This document shows positions 12,845-13,019 of a stretch of 13,019 nt of DNA, piece by piece; the stretch's first letter is position 1, and every line of letters starts with the position of its first letter. Made by a program: the position numbers and the translations under genes. A model generated the notes under the pieces. That model was not told the origin of the DNA. It did not search any database and saw only the letters and a program-made list of their open reading frames with translations. The stretch is from the NCBI GenBank assembly GCA_023420435.1, contig JAEZWE010000235.1, positions 1 to 13,019 on the forward strand. Direction: 5' to 3'. This DNA comes from Bacteroidota bacterium (GTDB lineage: Bacteria > Bacteroidota > Bacteroidia > Flavobacteriales > Weeksellaceae).

Positions 12845-13019
12845 ATGAAAAACTTAGAAAATACTTTTGAATACCTAAAAAAATTTCTGACAGCTGAGCG
12901 TATAGCGAAAATTGAAAATTTTTCAAAAGAAAGTTCAAATTTTGTACTTCCGGTGATGGAAGATGTTTACCAGTTTCGAAATGCTGCAGCCATTATCCGT
13001 TCTGTTGAAGCCTGTGGAT
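12845..13019 (+). CDS. TrmH-like tRNA/rRNA 2'-O-methyltransferase, 5' end only
   Basis: This is an open frame of 58 codons from the ATG at 12845, running off the end of the window. After a helical, charged N-terminus (MKNLENTFEYLKKF) the sequence EDVYQFRNAAAIIRSVEACG at 39-58 matches the first conserved motif of SpoU/TrmH methyltransferases (pattern N, two residues, A-I-x-R, then E/D-A-x-G), which includes the catalytic arginine, here Arg52. These enzymes methylate ribose 2'-OH groups in tRNA or rRNA using S-adenosylmethionine. The short N-terminal extension fits TrmH, which acts on Gly18 of tRNAs, better than RlmB, but the SAM-binding knot lies outside the window. It is divergent from the asparaginase gene with a 57-nt gap. 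Confidence 0.8.
   Translation, partial: MKNLENTFEYLKKFLTAERIAKIENFSKESSNFVLPVMEDVYQFRNAAAIIRSVEACG

Noticed and set aside
1..13019. CRISPR array, insertion sequence, prophage or toxin-antitoxin module
   Set aside because: No short repeat array, transposase, inverted terminal repeats, integrase or small paired genes were seen; base composition and gene order look like stable chromosome.

Overview
The window looks like chromosomal DNA from a member of the phylum Bacteroidota, class Flavobacteriia, most likely the Chryseobacterium/Weeksellaceae group. This genus-level guess comes from overall protein character, not from a marker gene. The evidence is low GC content with AT-rich intergenic gaps, no clear Shine-Dalgarno sequences, several copies of the Bacteroidota -7 promoter element TAnnTTTG, tRNAs without encoded CCA, and a complete gldKLMN cluster, which is found only in this phylum.

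Layout. Bases 1-330 hold three tRNA genes: Lys(TTT), Leu(GAG), and a second identical Lys(TTT). A terminator-like hairpin sits between the first two, and a 30-nt perfect palindrome separates the cluster from the convergent gene panC (pantothenate synthetase, minus strand). Divergent from panC is a plus-strand run with very short gaps: a short starch-synthase-like protein that lacks key catalytic motifs, a DUF4270-type lipoprotein, and glmS (glucosamine-6-phosphate synthase). After a 106-nt gap comes gldK-gldL-gldM-gldN, the core of the type IX secretion system (T9SS) and gliding machinery. GldL and GldM form the inner-membrane proton-driven motor. GldK and GldN form the periplasmic ring attached to the outer membrane. 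The operon ends in a strong hairpin terminator whose loop carries a perfect -7 element for the next gene, a DAO-type FAD oxidoreductase. A tRNA-Ser(GGA) with its own well-formed promoter follows, then a bidirectional terminator, a minus-strand cytoplasmic type I asparaginase, and the 5' end of a divergent trmH-like RNA methyltransferase cut off by the window edge.

How the genes relate. The middle of the window is an envelope block: amino-sugar supply (GlmS), a probable envelope lipoprotein (DUF4270) and the T9SS core. Everything else is housekeeping: tRNAs, pantothenate synthesis, asparagine breakdown and RNA methylation. All full-length genes look intact, and I see no mobile element, CRISPR array or sign of recent transfer. 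I do not see a wholly new system. The least explained items are the degenerate GT5-like protein with its DUF4270 partner, the promoter inside the gldN terminator loop, and the terminator abutting tRNA-Leu.
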